The position numbers and the translations under genes are program-made. A stretch of 64,000 nt of DNA from positions 309,253-373,252 of the forward strand of contig QANU01000796.1 of the NCBI GenBank assembly GCA_003254905.1. The letters run 5' to 3'. The stretch is from Nissolia schottii (Eukaryota; Streptophyta; Magnoliopsida; Fabales; Fabaceae). Below are positions 49,978 through 61,364 of this stretch, piece after piece (position 1 is the first letter of the stretch; every line of letters starts with the position of its first letter). Below the pieces are notes generated by a model. It was not told where the DNA came from, did no database searches, and worked only from the letters and a program-made list of their open reading frames with translations.

Positions 49978-50131
49978 NNNNNNNNNNNNNNNNNNNNNNN
50001 NNNNNNNNNNNNNNNNNNNNNNNNNNNNNNNNNNNNNNNNNNNNNNNNNNNNNNNNNNNNNNNNNNNNNNNNNNNNNNNNNNNNNNNNNNNNNNNNNNNN
50101 NNNNNNNNNNNNNNNNNNNNNNNNNNNNNNN
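49978..50131. other. Assembly gap (154 N)
   Basis: A run of undetermined bases begins exactly at the end of a (CT)n stretch (about 49950-49977). The gap was probably caused by the simple repeat. Open frames crossing it are meaningless. Confidence 0.99.
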
Positions 50132-50655
50132 CTCGTAAACTCGTATGAGTTTACATACGTAAAAAAATATGTTATAAGCAATATAATTAGGAACTAAACT
50201 TAATTAAATAATGTATTTATAATTGAAATTGAATAATGTTAACTTTAAATTAAATTAATGAAAGACATATCATAAAATACACCTTAATGCATGACACTTA
50301 GTGGTTATGTCATACTTTATTCAGTATATGTATTATTTTATAGTTCAATAAAACATAGCTCAATTATGATAAATATATGAAATTAACAAAATAAACTCAA
50401 TATACATTATCTAATATAAACAAAGTTAGGTAAGTATCTAACAAAGTTACAAAATTTGTACATTTTGAGGTAAACTCGTAAACTCGTAGATAGATTTTAA
50501 CTCGTGAACTCGCTAGCAGAATCGAGAATTTACTTAAACTCGTACGAGTTTACCAAAAAAGAGTTTACATAAGTGTTAACTCGTTTTTGTGTAGTAAAAT
50601 CGTACACTCGTAAGAGTTTAAGAGTTAACTCGAGAGTTTAACAACCATGATTTAG
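50132..50655. mobile_element. hAT-like transposon fragment with subterminal ACTCGTA repeats
   Basis: Both ends of this stretch are dense in ACTCGTA and its inverse TACGAGT/GAGTTTA (50132-50158 and about 50470-50645), around an AT-rich middle. The right end reads GAGAGTTTAACAACCATG, i.e. CATGGTTGTTAAACTC inverted, similar to hAT termini. The left terminus is hidden in the assembly gap, so duplication and length cannot be checked. No transposase is visible. Confidence 0.5.
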
Positions 50656-52780
50656 CCAGCTCCGTTTCATGAAAGCAGAATGAAATACAAATGTTAGATT
50701 TTATATTCAATTGTTTTCTATAATTATTCTTGAAAAAACATTGGTACCTTTTGTTTTTTTTTTAATCTTATACAGTTCCTTATCGTTGCAAGTTTTCTTA
50801 TGCTATCAAATTTATTTATTTTTGAAGCATTTCGCATCATAAGATATGTTCATGGTGAGATTCACTTTAATATTAAAGTGGGAAATAAAATAAAATATTA
50901 CTTTGCTGTTATCAATGGTTGGAGTAGGTATTAATGAAGGAAAGAGCAGATGAATTAATTAATCCTTAGTGTTTTTTTTTTTTTGAAAACAAAAATATTA
51001 TACACCAAACCCTCAATTAATTAATTAATTAATTAATTAATTAAGGAAGGCATATCTTATGCTAGCTTACGCACCACTTCCCATTATAGTAAATTTTCCT
51101 ATACTATCAAAAGAGGGGGAAATTAAAAAGATGTTATGTAGCAGTAATTGAACTCTATCACTTATATCTAAATGATAATTTTGACATTTTTTTAAGATTT
51201 TTTTTTTTCGTTGATGAGGCTCAAATTCGAAGGATGAAAAGAAATACTAATGTAAAATTCTAATGTCGGTTACGTTAAATCTTATCATTAAGTTTATAAG
51301 ATTTTTTGAAAAGGTAAAATTCATAGACCTTACTGTTACATGTGTATTGGTCAATACTTCAAACACAAACTAGACTAGCCATCACAATAATCATCAAACC
51401 AAACAGTTGCGTAATGTAAATAATATAGAAGTTATATGCCAAATTGCCCAATTCAGTGAAGTCTCACATCAAGCTATTATAAGATGTTACTCATCACCAG
51501 ACACAAATCTATTGACTTGTGGTGAAGCTCCAATGCTTCATCATATCATACATCCATGCCCGTACGTGTTTGGGACCACCAAGATTTATATATATAGTAC
51601 CATATCATACCAGTACATGTTTCACTTATGTTACGTTACGTACACACCCAATTAATTAATTAACCCCTTTCAATCTGAGAATCGCCATACAAACTTGCTC
51701 CAATATACCAAAACCTCAGAGATCTCTTTTCCAAATAGACTCTTTCCGTAAACCTGCTAAGTCTTTATTTTTTTTTTAAATGATATTTGTACCAAAAACA
51801 AAAAAAAAGTTAAGAAGTACCAAACACCATGTGATCAGAAAAGTGATAAAAAGAGAAAAAATAAATAGTGTGTTTCATGTATTTTATAAGCAAAGTATTA
51901 AAGCGTTTGAGATAATACCATGAACAAATAAATAACACGACTTTTTTTTTTCACCCACGATTTTAGCCGATTCCACTACCCACTAGCTTGGCCCTTGTTG
52001 GTACGTACCAGTAAATATATATGGCTAAGTGAAATCCACTGCAAACTCTGATCATTCTGCTACCCAAAAAAAGTAAACATAAAATTGAATTAAATAGTCC
52101 TTTTATGGGTTCTTCTAATGGCTACGGTACCATGAGTAAATTTATGTTTTCTTAACCAAGGTGTTCAGGGGCATTCGTTAGTCAACTTCAAAAACTAATT
52201 TAAAATTGAAAATAAAAATGAGAGATAAAAACAAAAATCAGGCTTGCTCTAATTCTATAATTAAAATTTGAAAATGATAATTAGATGACAACCTTGTGTA
52301 ACAATCACACTAAAAAGTGTGCGTGTGATTCATTGCGGTGGAAACTGCAATAAAATTGCACATTTGCAAGCGTGTTTATTCCTAAGTTATCTTTGGGGAT
52401 AATGCTTATTTTTGTCATTAAAATTGAAAGCATGAGTCATTTTTGTTACATGTCAAATATAATCATGTTATAAGATAGAAAGGTACAAACATTTAATTTG
52501 TGTCTTACCAATTTTAAAATGAGTTCACTTGTTTGAAATATTTATATCTTTCTTTTTAATAACATAATTAAATATGATTATATTTAACACAAGAAGATAC
52601 ATTCCGATACAGTATTACTCTTCATATTCAGCATTGTTTCATTAGTAAAACATTAGTTAAGAAAAATATAATTTTTGTCCACATATTATTTAATTAATGT
52701 GCATGGAGAAAGTGAGTCTGACATGCAATGCTGAACATTAAATTGATTTGCATGAAAATTCGATGCAACACACTGTCAGC
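50656..52780. other. Gene-free AT-rich DNA
   Basis: No gene recognised. An (AATT)n microsatellite occupies about 51014-51044. The rest shows ordinary AT-rich sequence with poly-T tracts. Confidence 0.5.
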
Positions 52781-52789
52781 TACTGACCC

Positions 52790-53340
52790 TAACCATGGAC
52801 CCCCCCTCTCTCTCACTGCAACTTTTTCATGCAAACCACCACCACCACCGTCTCGAGCTACTCAAACCCTCTCTCTCCGTTTAAACGACGACGCATGGGG
52901 ATAAAATAATAATAATAATAATAATGTTATTAATATGGGTGAAAGCAAGGGCGTCAAAACGGGGGTCACCTCAGTGGTCGTTTTCTACTCTCTCTCTCTC
53001 CATACGGCAGATGAGATGAGATGAGATGAGGTGAGATGGATGATGGATCTGACGGCTGACAGAGAAAGCAAGCCTCACACACGACAGTGACGTGACACGT
53101 GGGAGCAGATCGTGTACCGAGGCCATATTGAATCATAGCGTAATGATGATTAAATTATTTGAACACTCTCTCTCTCTCTCTGTGAGTGTGAATGTGTGAA
53201 TGTGTGAATTTATGCATTATTATGCGTGTGTGGTGAGTGTATATAAGTCTGTAAAATACACTGTAGGGTGCAGAAAAGCTGTACGTTTAGAGAACTCTCT
53301 GCTACCTGTTACTACTACTATTATTCACTCAATAATTCTC
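52790..53340 (+). promoter_or_regulatory. Promoter-like patch without an attached gene
   Basis: Within the large gene-free region this ~550-bp stretch is distinctly less AT-rich. It carries several CT runs, a GATGA repeat (about 53008-53030), an ABRE/G-box ACACGTGG at 53095-53102 preceded by TGACGTGA, and a TATATAA at 53240-53246 followed about 35-40 bp later by pyrimidine-rich leader-like sequence. This is the arrangement of a plant Pol II core promoter reading right, but no coding frame follows. It may drive a non-coding or microRNA transcript, or be a distal regulatory island; I matched no known microRNA. Confidence 0.35.
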
Positions 53341-55051
53341 TTTTTTAAATGCTAATTTACTACTACTACTACTTTTTATTTAATGCTACTTATGATAGAG
53401 GGTAAATTTTTGTACCATTATAAAATTAAATTTAGAGAAATGCTATGTTTAGCACACAAATGTGAACAAAAGTCAATTATGCTTATATTTCTTTTTTTAT
53501 GATGAGATTTATACTCTTGTAAGATGATTGATTTTTATTGTTCATATTTATGTTATATATATATATATAATATTTTTAATAAAATTATTGTCTTGTAAGT
53601 TGAAAAAAATATTTATTTAAATCTTAAAAGTAATCTCTCTTACGAAGATCATTTGAAAAGGAGATTCAAGCACTAAACATCTTTATAACCGGAATAATGT
53701 TATTTATACTAATTAAAAACATTTTTTTAAAAAGAAATTTGCCGTTAATGTATTGATTGAGAATATTAAATCTAATTTTGTTCTCGTTGATCCGCGTAAT
53801 TCTGGTAGTGATAAGGCTCGATTTTATAATGCATGTAACTAAATCGTATTTATGAAATAATTTCAATTATTTATCACTAAAAAGTAAAATAAAATAAATG
53901 CGGGGATTTTTCTTTCTCTTCCCTATTAGAAGTTTGAGTAGCTCAAGGCTTTAGAGGGTTGTTCTCTGCCCCTTTCCAGTTTTTCTACTGTTATTTTGGC
54001 GCCTCTCTCTCCCATCTCTGAATATATATATATATATATATATATAAACGTACTCCTACTACTATACCTATTCTATTGCCGTTGTGTATAGGGTTCCTGC
54101 TTTCTTTCTGTACCTATTATTTCAAACCACCCCCCCCCCCGCCATTTATTGATTAATGAATGAATGTGAAGCTTGAGATTCTAACTTTTTCATAAATAAA
54201 TTAGCATAAGTATAAATAATATTGATGGTACAGATCCAAAGGGGGAGGAGAGGGTCCTATCTATATAGTACATGAGTGACGCTGCCAATTGCAACACTTG
54301 CATGGCAAGTTTTTCAAAAAAGTGGGGAGAGAAAAAAAAAGGTGTGAAGCTGATGATAATAAGACAACGTCAAAAAGAAATATGAGAACAAAATGTTCCC
54401 AACTTTTCTTTTTTTAGTTTTTAACTTAATTGCTTTCCTTTTTTTGGGTTTTAGGATGAGGTCTCTGTTGCTTTACAGCACTGATTTTTCAAAATTGGAA
54501 AAATAGGTGAGTTTGGGACATATCATTTTATCAGGATTAGAGTATGTTTTTAAATTATTTAAACACTTAGAGAAGTATTTATAAATTACTCAGTAAAATA
54601 GTATTTACATTGATAGCGAAAATCAAACTTACATCTTGTAAAATACTACGAGTTTAATTTATATACACTAATTGTGTCAACTATTTTTGGTTTGATTTAG
54701 ACCGTTGAGTAGCTATAGGTTTTTATTTTATTGATGCGTATAGACTACTTCATCATCATTAATTAGCTTTGTTAGTTTATCATTATTATAATTACTAATG
54801 CAAAATGGATGTAGACCGGGTATAGATACTTCAACATAATCAATAATTAGTTACGGAATTATTAAAGTGACGATGTATCTAATCAAATAATGAGGTACCT
54901 TTGTTACGTTGTAAAGAGGCTGCGAAAACAAGAAAACAATTATCTATATAAGTTGATCATTACTATAAATGTGAGTTCATCTATAAAAAAAAATTAGTAA
55001 TTTGATATTAATGAATATATTAGGATATTATTATAAATATTTAATTTTATA

Positions 55052-55089
<38 letters not shown>

Positions 55090-57600
55090 GTTGGTGTTGA
55101 TGCTTCTTAGGTTATATCAATACTTTAACCTAAGAAATTCATGATATATCTAATATTTGAGGCCTTTATAAATCATGAGCAGCTGTGGGACTAACATGTA
55201 GAAGTAGAAATTAGAGCTTTGAATCTAATAATTAAGGTAACGAATTTGGTTTTAATGATTATGTTCACTGCTTCAATGGTACTTTCCCTATGCTTATATA
55301 GAGAAGTCCCAAAGCTTAATTAATAGAAAAACAAAATAAAATATTAATAAAAAAATAAAGAAGGCTGCGTAAGAATTCTTTAGCTGTGGCTTTTGTCAAA
55401 TCTGTATTATGACAAACGTCCTTTAAAATTAGCCTTTGTTCCCCATGCAAGAAGAAACGTGCTTTTCAAGGGCAGGCTTTTACCATGCATATAGTATATA
55501 ATTAAGGTGTATGGACTAATCTTTTATTCTCATGATGATCAGCACCAACTTAAATAGTACTCTACTACAATTGGTCTTGGAGAAATTAATAAGTGGAAAC
55601 AAATAAGGCTAAAGCTCCAAAAGATAAAGTACGTACTTGCATGTCACATTATAACGTCCACAATTCTAAATTAAAATCAGCTTTGTAAATTGTTCCCACT
55701 TTCAATATGATTGCCAAAGAAAAGACATCGTGAGGTGCAGCAATTAAGCAACAACACTATATAGTATATCGCTCATGCATGTGCATATATAGTAAACAAT
55801 ATGGTTACAAAAATACGCACCAACTACATGTGTATTTATTGAGGTAATGGTCACTGAAACTGCAAAATTAATTAAAGGCATAATTAAATTGCAAGGGAGT
55901 TGGATGAGTGATATTGTAAGGTTGTCAAATCTAAAGGAGTAAGAGGGCTCTAAATTTTTGCCCTTTTAAAATTTTTGTGATTCAATCAATTTCATTCATT
56001 AAATAAATAAAAAAATAGTACCCTTATGAAAAGAAAAAAAACCAAAAAGGTACAGAAGGAAATCCCATTTTTATGTCCAAATTTGTTGAAAAGGAAAACT
56101 ATATTAGAGTCAGCTAAGTCTTGGAGTTTGAGCCGAGACAGATGCTACACTAGTTAGCAATGCAGAGCAAAGTAATAGTATGCAAAAAATTTTATTACAG
56201 ACACATCATTTTTTGACATACATATTAAAATTAAATCTTATTATTTTTATTTTACATTACATTAATTATTTTTGTCTTAAAAAAATAAGAATCACTTTTA
56301 TTATTTTATATATATATATATATTAAAATGATATATTATTCCAACAGAAAATTTATAGCGCTAGTATAGTAGTATTAATGTAACGTAGCACAATCAGTAG
56401 CGTCGCTCCTTACCAGCCCGGCTAAAAAGTATTGGGATTTGTGCCCTGTTGTTAGGCCTTTAATTTGTGTGGTTGCAATATTGACTCTATTAAATTTCCT
56501 GTTTTACTCACACCTTATCAAATTCATGCTTTGGTCATCCATCTTTACATTCTTTTTGTTGGAGTAATAATATGACTAGTACCAAACAATTACTATATTA
56601 GAAATATAATTTTTGCAAATTCGTGTTATGTTCTTATTTTATGTATAACAGAAAGTAAAAAAAATCATATGACTTCTGCTGTTTGTTTCGTAGCAATGTG
56701 GATCAATTATTATTATTTTTGATGTGGAAATGTGGTTCAATTATACCATATAGTTTATCAATTCAATTGGTACAACGTGATCTCTTTTTGTTTTCTATTG
56801 CTGGGAAAAATATAATTTGTGTCCCACTACTGGGTTTATCTGAACATTGATGAGACTCCATGCATTCGTGCAAAACCAAAAGGAAAGCAAATAAAGTTGA
56901 AAGAAAATCAAAAGCTAAAGCACCTCTTCTCTTTTCTTTTCTTCCTTTTTTTTCCCCTCCTAAATTTTAACACCATCTCCTTTTGTTTCTTTTCATCAAC
57001 CCTTTCTTTTTCGCACCCACATGCTCACAGCCTCTCAGCTAACACACCCAGCAATCAGTACATAATTTCAAACCCAAAGCCAGTTTTTCCTCTTTTTCCT
57101 TCCTTTAATCCCATTTCCTTTTGTGCCTCAATTTAATATATCCCTGAATCAGGGACCCTGATTTCTTTTCAGAGTGTTTTTTTTCCCTCCCTCCCTTTAA
57201 TTTTTCCGAATGGAAATTGGCTGTCGCTTGTCTTTGATAGGACACTATAGTGTTACTTGATCCATATAGCCGATTTCACGTGGTAGCACAAGACTCAATT
57301 GTTATGTTATGGTTAGAAATTGGTTGTGACTTGAGATTGTTCTATATTAGTGATGAAATCACAAGTGCCGAACTGCAGTTTTTTTTTCAAAAAAAATTAT
57401 ATAGGTTTTGTTTTGGGGAGACCAAATGATAGCTATACATATTTATACTCTAAATATATTAGAAAAATAATGTCAGAAAGTCATAAATTTTGTTAGAATT
57501 TAGTTGTAACTGATGAAGCTAACAAAATAAGAATTTAGATAGATAACATGTGTCGATGTACCTCGAATATCCATGATATTGAGCATCATACATAAATTCT
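53341..57600. other. Gene-free DNA right of the promoter-like patch
   Basis: There is no reading frame with family resemblance. (AT)n runs lie at about 54022-54046 and 55056-55086. A pyrimidine-rich segment at about 56930-57200 (C/T tracts) has no apparent gene attached. Confidence 0.45.
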
Positions 57601-59470
57601 ATTGTATAAGTCGGGTAAAGAGAATTCACTTATTTCCTGTCTCCTATTTAAAGACCACCTTGATAGAATTGTGAGTAGACAAACGTTATTAGACATGAGT
57701 GAGGAACTTGACCCAATATTAGTATGTATGTGTGTGTGTATATATGGCATTGTCTTGATACAATCAAGTACACTCATTGGTTGAGTTTTAGCACAATAAC
57801 ACATGGGGACTAATTATAAACCCATAAAAATAGACCACATAATAATTACATGAGTTTATAGGAAACAATATTCACGCAATCCATTCAATTTGTTTCATAA
57901 AACCAAAAACTCCATCAATCAATAATAGTTCAGACAACAAATTCTAACATTCTCCTACTTGAACCATATTGATTGGGTTTTATTTGTTTTTAAAACATTT
58001 TGAAAACAACTATCAAGTTATAAAACAATATTGGTTGGCCACAAACTAACACTGGCCAACAAGGCTTTAGCTAATAAACCATAAAAAGTCTAATTCCCTC
58101 ATGACCAAATTGCCAATAACCTCATCAACAATGATCTACAACTACCAATGTATAAGGTACACATCGTATCGTAATTATAACATGAGCGCTCAAAGTGATC
58201 CTACAATGATACTGTGTTTAGATTCACATTGTGATTTCCCAAAAAAGACACTATCATTTCCCCACATCATCATCAACTTTCCCTTAAGAGGCCAATGTTT
58301 TCCGAAAAAAAAAAATCATATTTTGAGTATATAATCAATGGTACGAATGACAAGCAAGATCATATTTTCCATCAAATTACCATTATATGCACATAATACA
58401 ACTCATAACACGTCCATGAGTTCATCAGCCAGATTACATAAACACAATGTAAATAGATGGGCATAACAACACATCACACTAACCAAATGTATAAAAAGAC
58501 CTCACAAGACTGGTATTATTAACATGTTTCACAAACATCATGAGCCGAAGTCCCTTAGTTAGAGGGTCAACTAGTATCTCATTAGATCTAATATACTCAT
58601 GACTAATTACATAAATCTAATGTAATCACGATCTTATTAATTAACTCCCCAAAACAATCATGTTAAAACATAAACCACCGATAATCAATCACGTGATGTG
58701 ATTTTTAATCAAGTTACCACAACTCCATTGTTAAATAACATAACAGTAGCAAAACATAGATATTAGAACTTGAAATTACACACATAATAGACAAATAGAG
58801 CCAAACAAAATGCTACAGGTAAATCATCGTACAATTACTAAATTTGCATAATTATAAGACTAATTTTTGCAAAATCATATTCTTTATGAGAGGTTAGACA
58901 TACAATTTTACAATCACCTTGGAAAGAATGCATAACACATACTATAGTTTTCTCTCATTAAAATAATTAATATTTTCTTTAAAGAAGAAAATTCAAGTAA
59001 GATTAAACTTAAACATACTTTCATGGATAAACACAATTATTCATTATATGCCTCAAACATCACTATATAGCTTCTCATCCAGTCAAGCTTGTAAGGTTGT
59101 ATGTAGTCTAAATACTTTGTTAATAGAAAAAACAATAAGAAATTGAAAACAAACACAATCAATTCTTAGTTAATTCAATAAACAACAAATACTAACAATT
59201 ATCATCACCAGGAGTTTAAACATGAATATAATTTTGCATGTGATGCAGAAAATATACTATACACAATAGTCTAAAAAAATTCATCACACGTGAGCAGAGA
59301 AATTTTAAGTGTCACGTAATCCTAAAATTTTCATGTTTCTTGAACCAAATCATAAATCAAACCATTTGTGGGTTGGTTCATGTATTCATTGGCCTAAAAA
59401 ACAAAATCATGCCTGAATTTACGGACAGTCACTATAGTGATTAGCATTCATATCCTTTATGGGCTGCAAA
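57601..59470. other. AT-rich block, possible decayed LTR retrotransposon
   Basis: The phrases 'ttggttgagttttagcacaataacacatgggg' (57778 on) and 'aacattctcctacttgaacc' (57947 on) are reminiscent of non-coding parts of plant copia-type elements. No primer-binding site, LTR pair or pol motif was found, so this is only a suggestion. Confidence 0.25.
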
Positions 59471-59539
59471 ACAAAGACAACATTTCAATCTATTTTTTTA
59501 ATTAAAAATGCTATGCGTACACTTTCTTATTCTTTATTT

Positions 59540-60210
59540 TTTTTCCCTGTATTTTTTTGTCATAAGAAGTTATGAAATCAAGAGTTTTTATTTTCGTTTT
59601 TATCATATTCGTTGTTTTTTATTTTTCAAAAGTTTGTGCATGTATGTGCATTCTCGCTTAAAAGTTTGTGCATGTAGGCACCAAAGTTTTATTACTCATA
59701 TTCAGTTTTGTTTTCGTTTCCGTCATATTCTTTGTTTTTGGTTGTTCAAAAGTTTGTGTATGTGTGTAAAAAAGTTTGTGCATTCTTGTTCAAAAGTTTA
59801 TGCACATGAGTATTAAAATTTTCTTTTATGTCGTCGTTTTTGTTTTTGTTTTTGTCATATTTTTGTTTCTAGTTGTTTGTGCATGCTTGTTAAAATGTTT
59901 GTGCGCGTGAGTACTGGAATTTTCTTCTTCGTTTTTGTTTCATTTTTCGTCTTATTCTTTGTTTATGTTTTTTTGAAAAATTTGTGTATATCAGTTTAAA
60001 AGTTTCTACATCTACTTTAAAATGTTTGTGCACGGTAGAGTGAATCCATGCACTTAAAGTATGAGTGGAGAGCAAAAGAAAGAGTGCGACAATTAGTTTT
60101 GATATTTAATGTCCACAAATCTGGTTTAATTGAGCTCTGTATTTAAAAAAATTTGCCCATGAATGTATAAAAAATTTGCGCACGTGTGTACAAAAATCTG
60201 TACACTCAAT
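59540..60210. repeat. Degenerate interspersed array of AAAAGTTTGTGCATG motifs
   Basis: About thirteen variants of AAAAGTTTGTGCATG (for example near 59627, 59658, 59747, 59770, 59791, 59893, 60020 and 60169) are spaced irregularly. They alternate with T-rich blocks of the type TTTTTGTTTTTGTCATATT. The pattern is consistent with the subterminal repeat region of a DNA transposon or a decayed minisatellite. A 102-codon open frame here is incidental. Confidence 0.7.
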
Positions 60211-60372
60211 GTTATTGTATATACTATACGTACGACATACAGTGACAGTATAGTAGTAGCATTTTGGGTGTACCGCTAACAACCGAGCATCCGTGTAGCC
60301 AAGAGCTTTTGAAATCGCGGATTTGAAATTTCATATTCCTAATCAAACCAGGGTCTTTCTTAGGGTCGTAGT

Positions 60373-60395
60373 GTATCTATCTATCTATCTATCTA

Positions 60396-60438
<43 letters not shown>
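60373..60438. repeat. (TATC)n(AT)n compound microsatellite
   Basis: About seven TATC units run directly into about twenty AT units. Confidence 0.95.
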
Positions 60439-60439
<1 letters not shown>

Positions 60440-60440
<1 letters not shown>

Positions 60441-61140
60441 TTCAAGTGACTTAAACTTTAGCTTGTGATTTCATAATTCAAATTTACAATAATCTTGTAG
60501 CAGTTAAGTTGAATATACCATATTTACCAAGTTATTTTGGCAATAAGAAAGTGATGAAATGTGAGATGAAGATTTGAAAGGACCTTGATTTTCTTTTCCC
60601 TATGTGAGAAAGGACTATTTTAGGTACGGATATCTCAAGAAAAAGTCTTAGCTTGGTTTTCGTATGGTTTCGTAATTTCGTCGGAAAACAAAATTATAAG
60701 GAATATAATTTGTTCCCCTTTGAATTAAAGAAAAACTTTGATAAGCTTTTTTTTTTTCTTAAAAAAAAAAAGTCTCACATACGTTATCATTGCTCCTTTA
60801 TTTTGTAATCTTGACTATGTTCGTATTCCTTTTGTCGCTTTATTAAAAAAAAAAACTCAGTCTTTTCCCAAGTCCATATATATTCTCAATCCTTTCATTT
60901 TATTCCTAAAGTGTAAAAAGCATGTGAGTATGCCGAGGATTTGTATATAGGTATATAGGATTAGGAACCCAACTTCTTTGGTAGAAATATCAAAATATTT
61001 CATAAATGTAAAAGTGCTTCAATTACAATTACCAAGGATCACTTCATACTTTAACATAACCTAAAGCTCTCACCCTCTCCCCCCTACTCCTTTTTATGTC
61101 CCTTTCTTTTGCTCTCACGATTGCAAAAAAAAAAAAAAAA
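60440..61140. other. Gene-free DNA and distal 3' flank of KAN2
   Basis: AT-rich sequence with poly-A and poly-T tracts, and no gene visible. It ends in a 16-base A run at the second assembly gap. Confidence 0.5.
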
Positions 61141-61318
61141 NNNNNNNNNNNNNNNNNNNNNNNNNNNNNNNNNNNNNNNNNNNNNNNNNNNNNNNNNNNN
61201 NNNNNNNNNNNNNNNNNNNNNNNNNNNNNNNNNNNNNNNNNNNNNNNNNNNNNNNNNNNNNNNNNNNNNNNNNNNNNNNNNNNNNNNNNNNNNNNNNNNN
61301 NNNNNNNNNNNNNNNNNN
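61141..61318. other. Assembly gap (178 N)
   Basis: Undetermined bases lie between a poly-A run and an (AG)n run. The gap begins about 47 bp past the KAN2 stop codon and therefore probably removes part of its 3' UTR. Confidence 0.99.

Positions 61319-61361
<43 letters not shown>
61319..61361. repeat. (AG)n microsatellite directly after the KAN2 stop codon
   Basis: About twenty AG units on the plus strand (CT on the transcript strand) begin within four bases of the KAN2 stop codon at 61365 and run into the assembly gap. Confidence 0.95.

Positions 61362-61364
<3 letters not shown>

Noticed and set aside
49770-50197. Open frames crossing the first N run, and similar ones at 61084-61473
   Set aside because: They are artefacts of undetermined bases and CT/AG repeats.
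56819-57136. 105-codon plus-strand open frame
   Set aside because: It starts on a non-ATG codon and is dominated by a pyrimidine-rich tract, with no family features.
53300-57200. Possible conserved microRNA precursor
   Set aside because: I looked by eye for the common conserved plant microRNA families on both strands and saw no match. A novel hairpin was not excluded.
59508-59816. 102-codon open frame
   Set aside because: It is composed of the AAAAGTTTGTGCATG-type repeats and T-rich spacers, so it is low complexity.
59540-60210. Possible CRISPR-like or regular repeat array
   Set aside because: Spacing is irregular, the repeats are degenerate, and this is a plant nuclear genome. A transposon or decayed repeat is far more likely.
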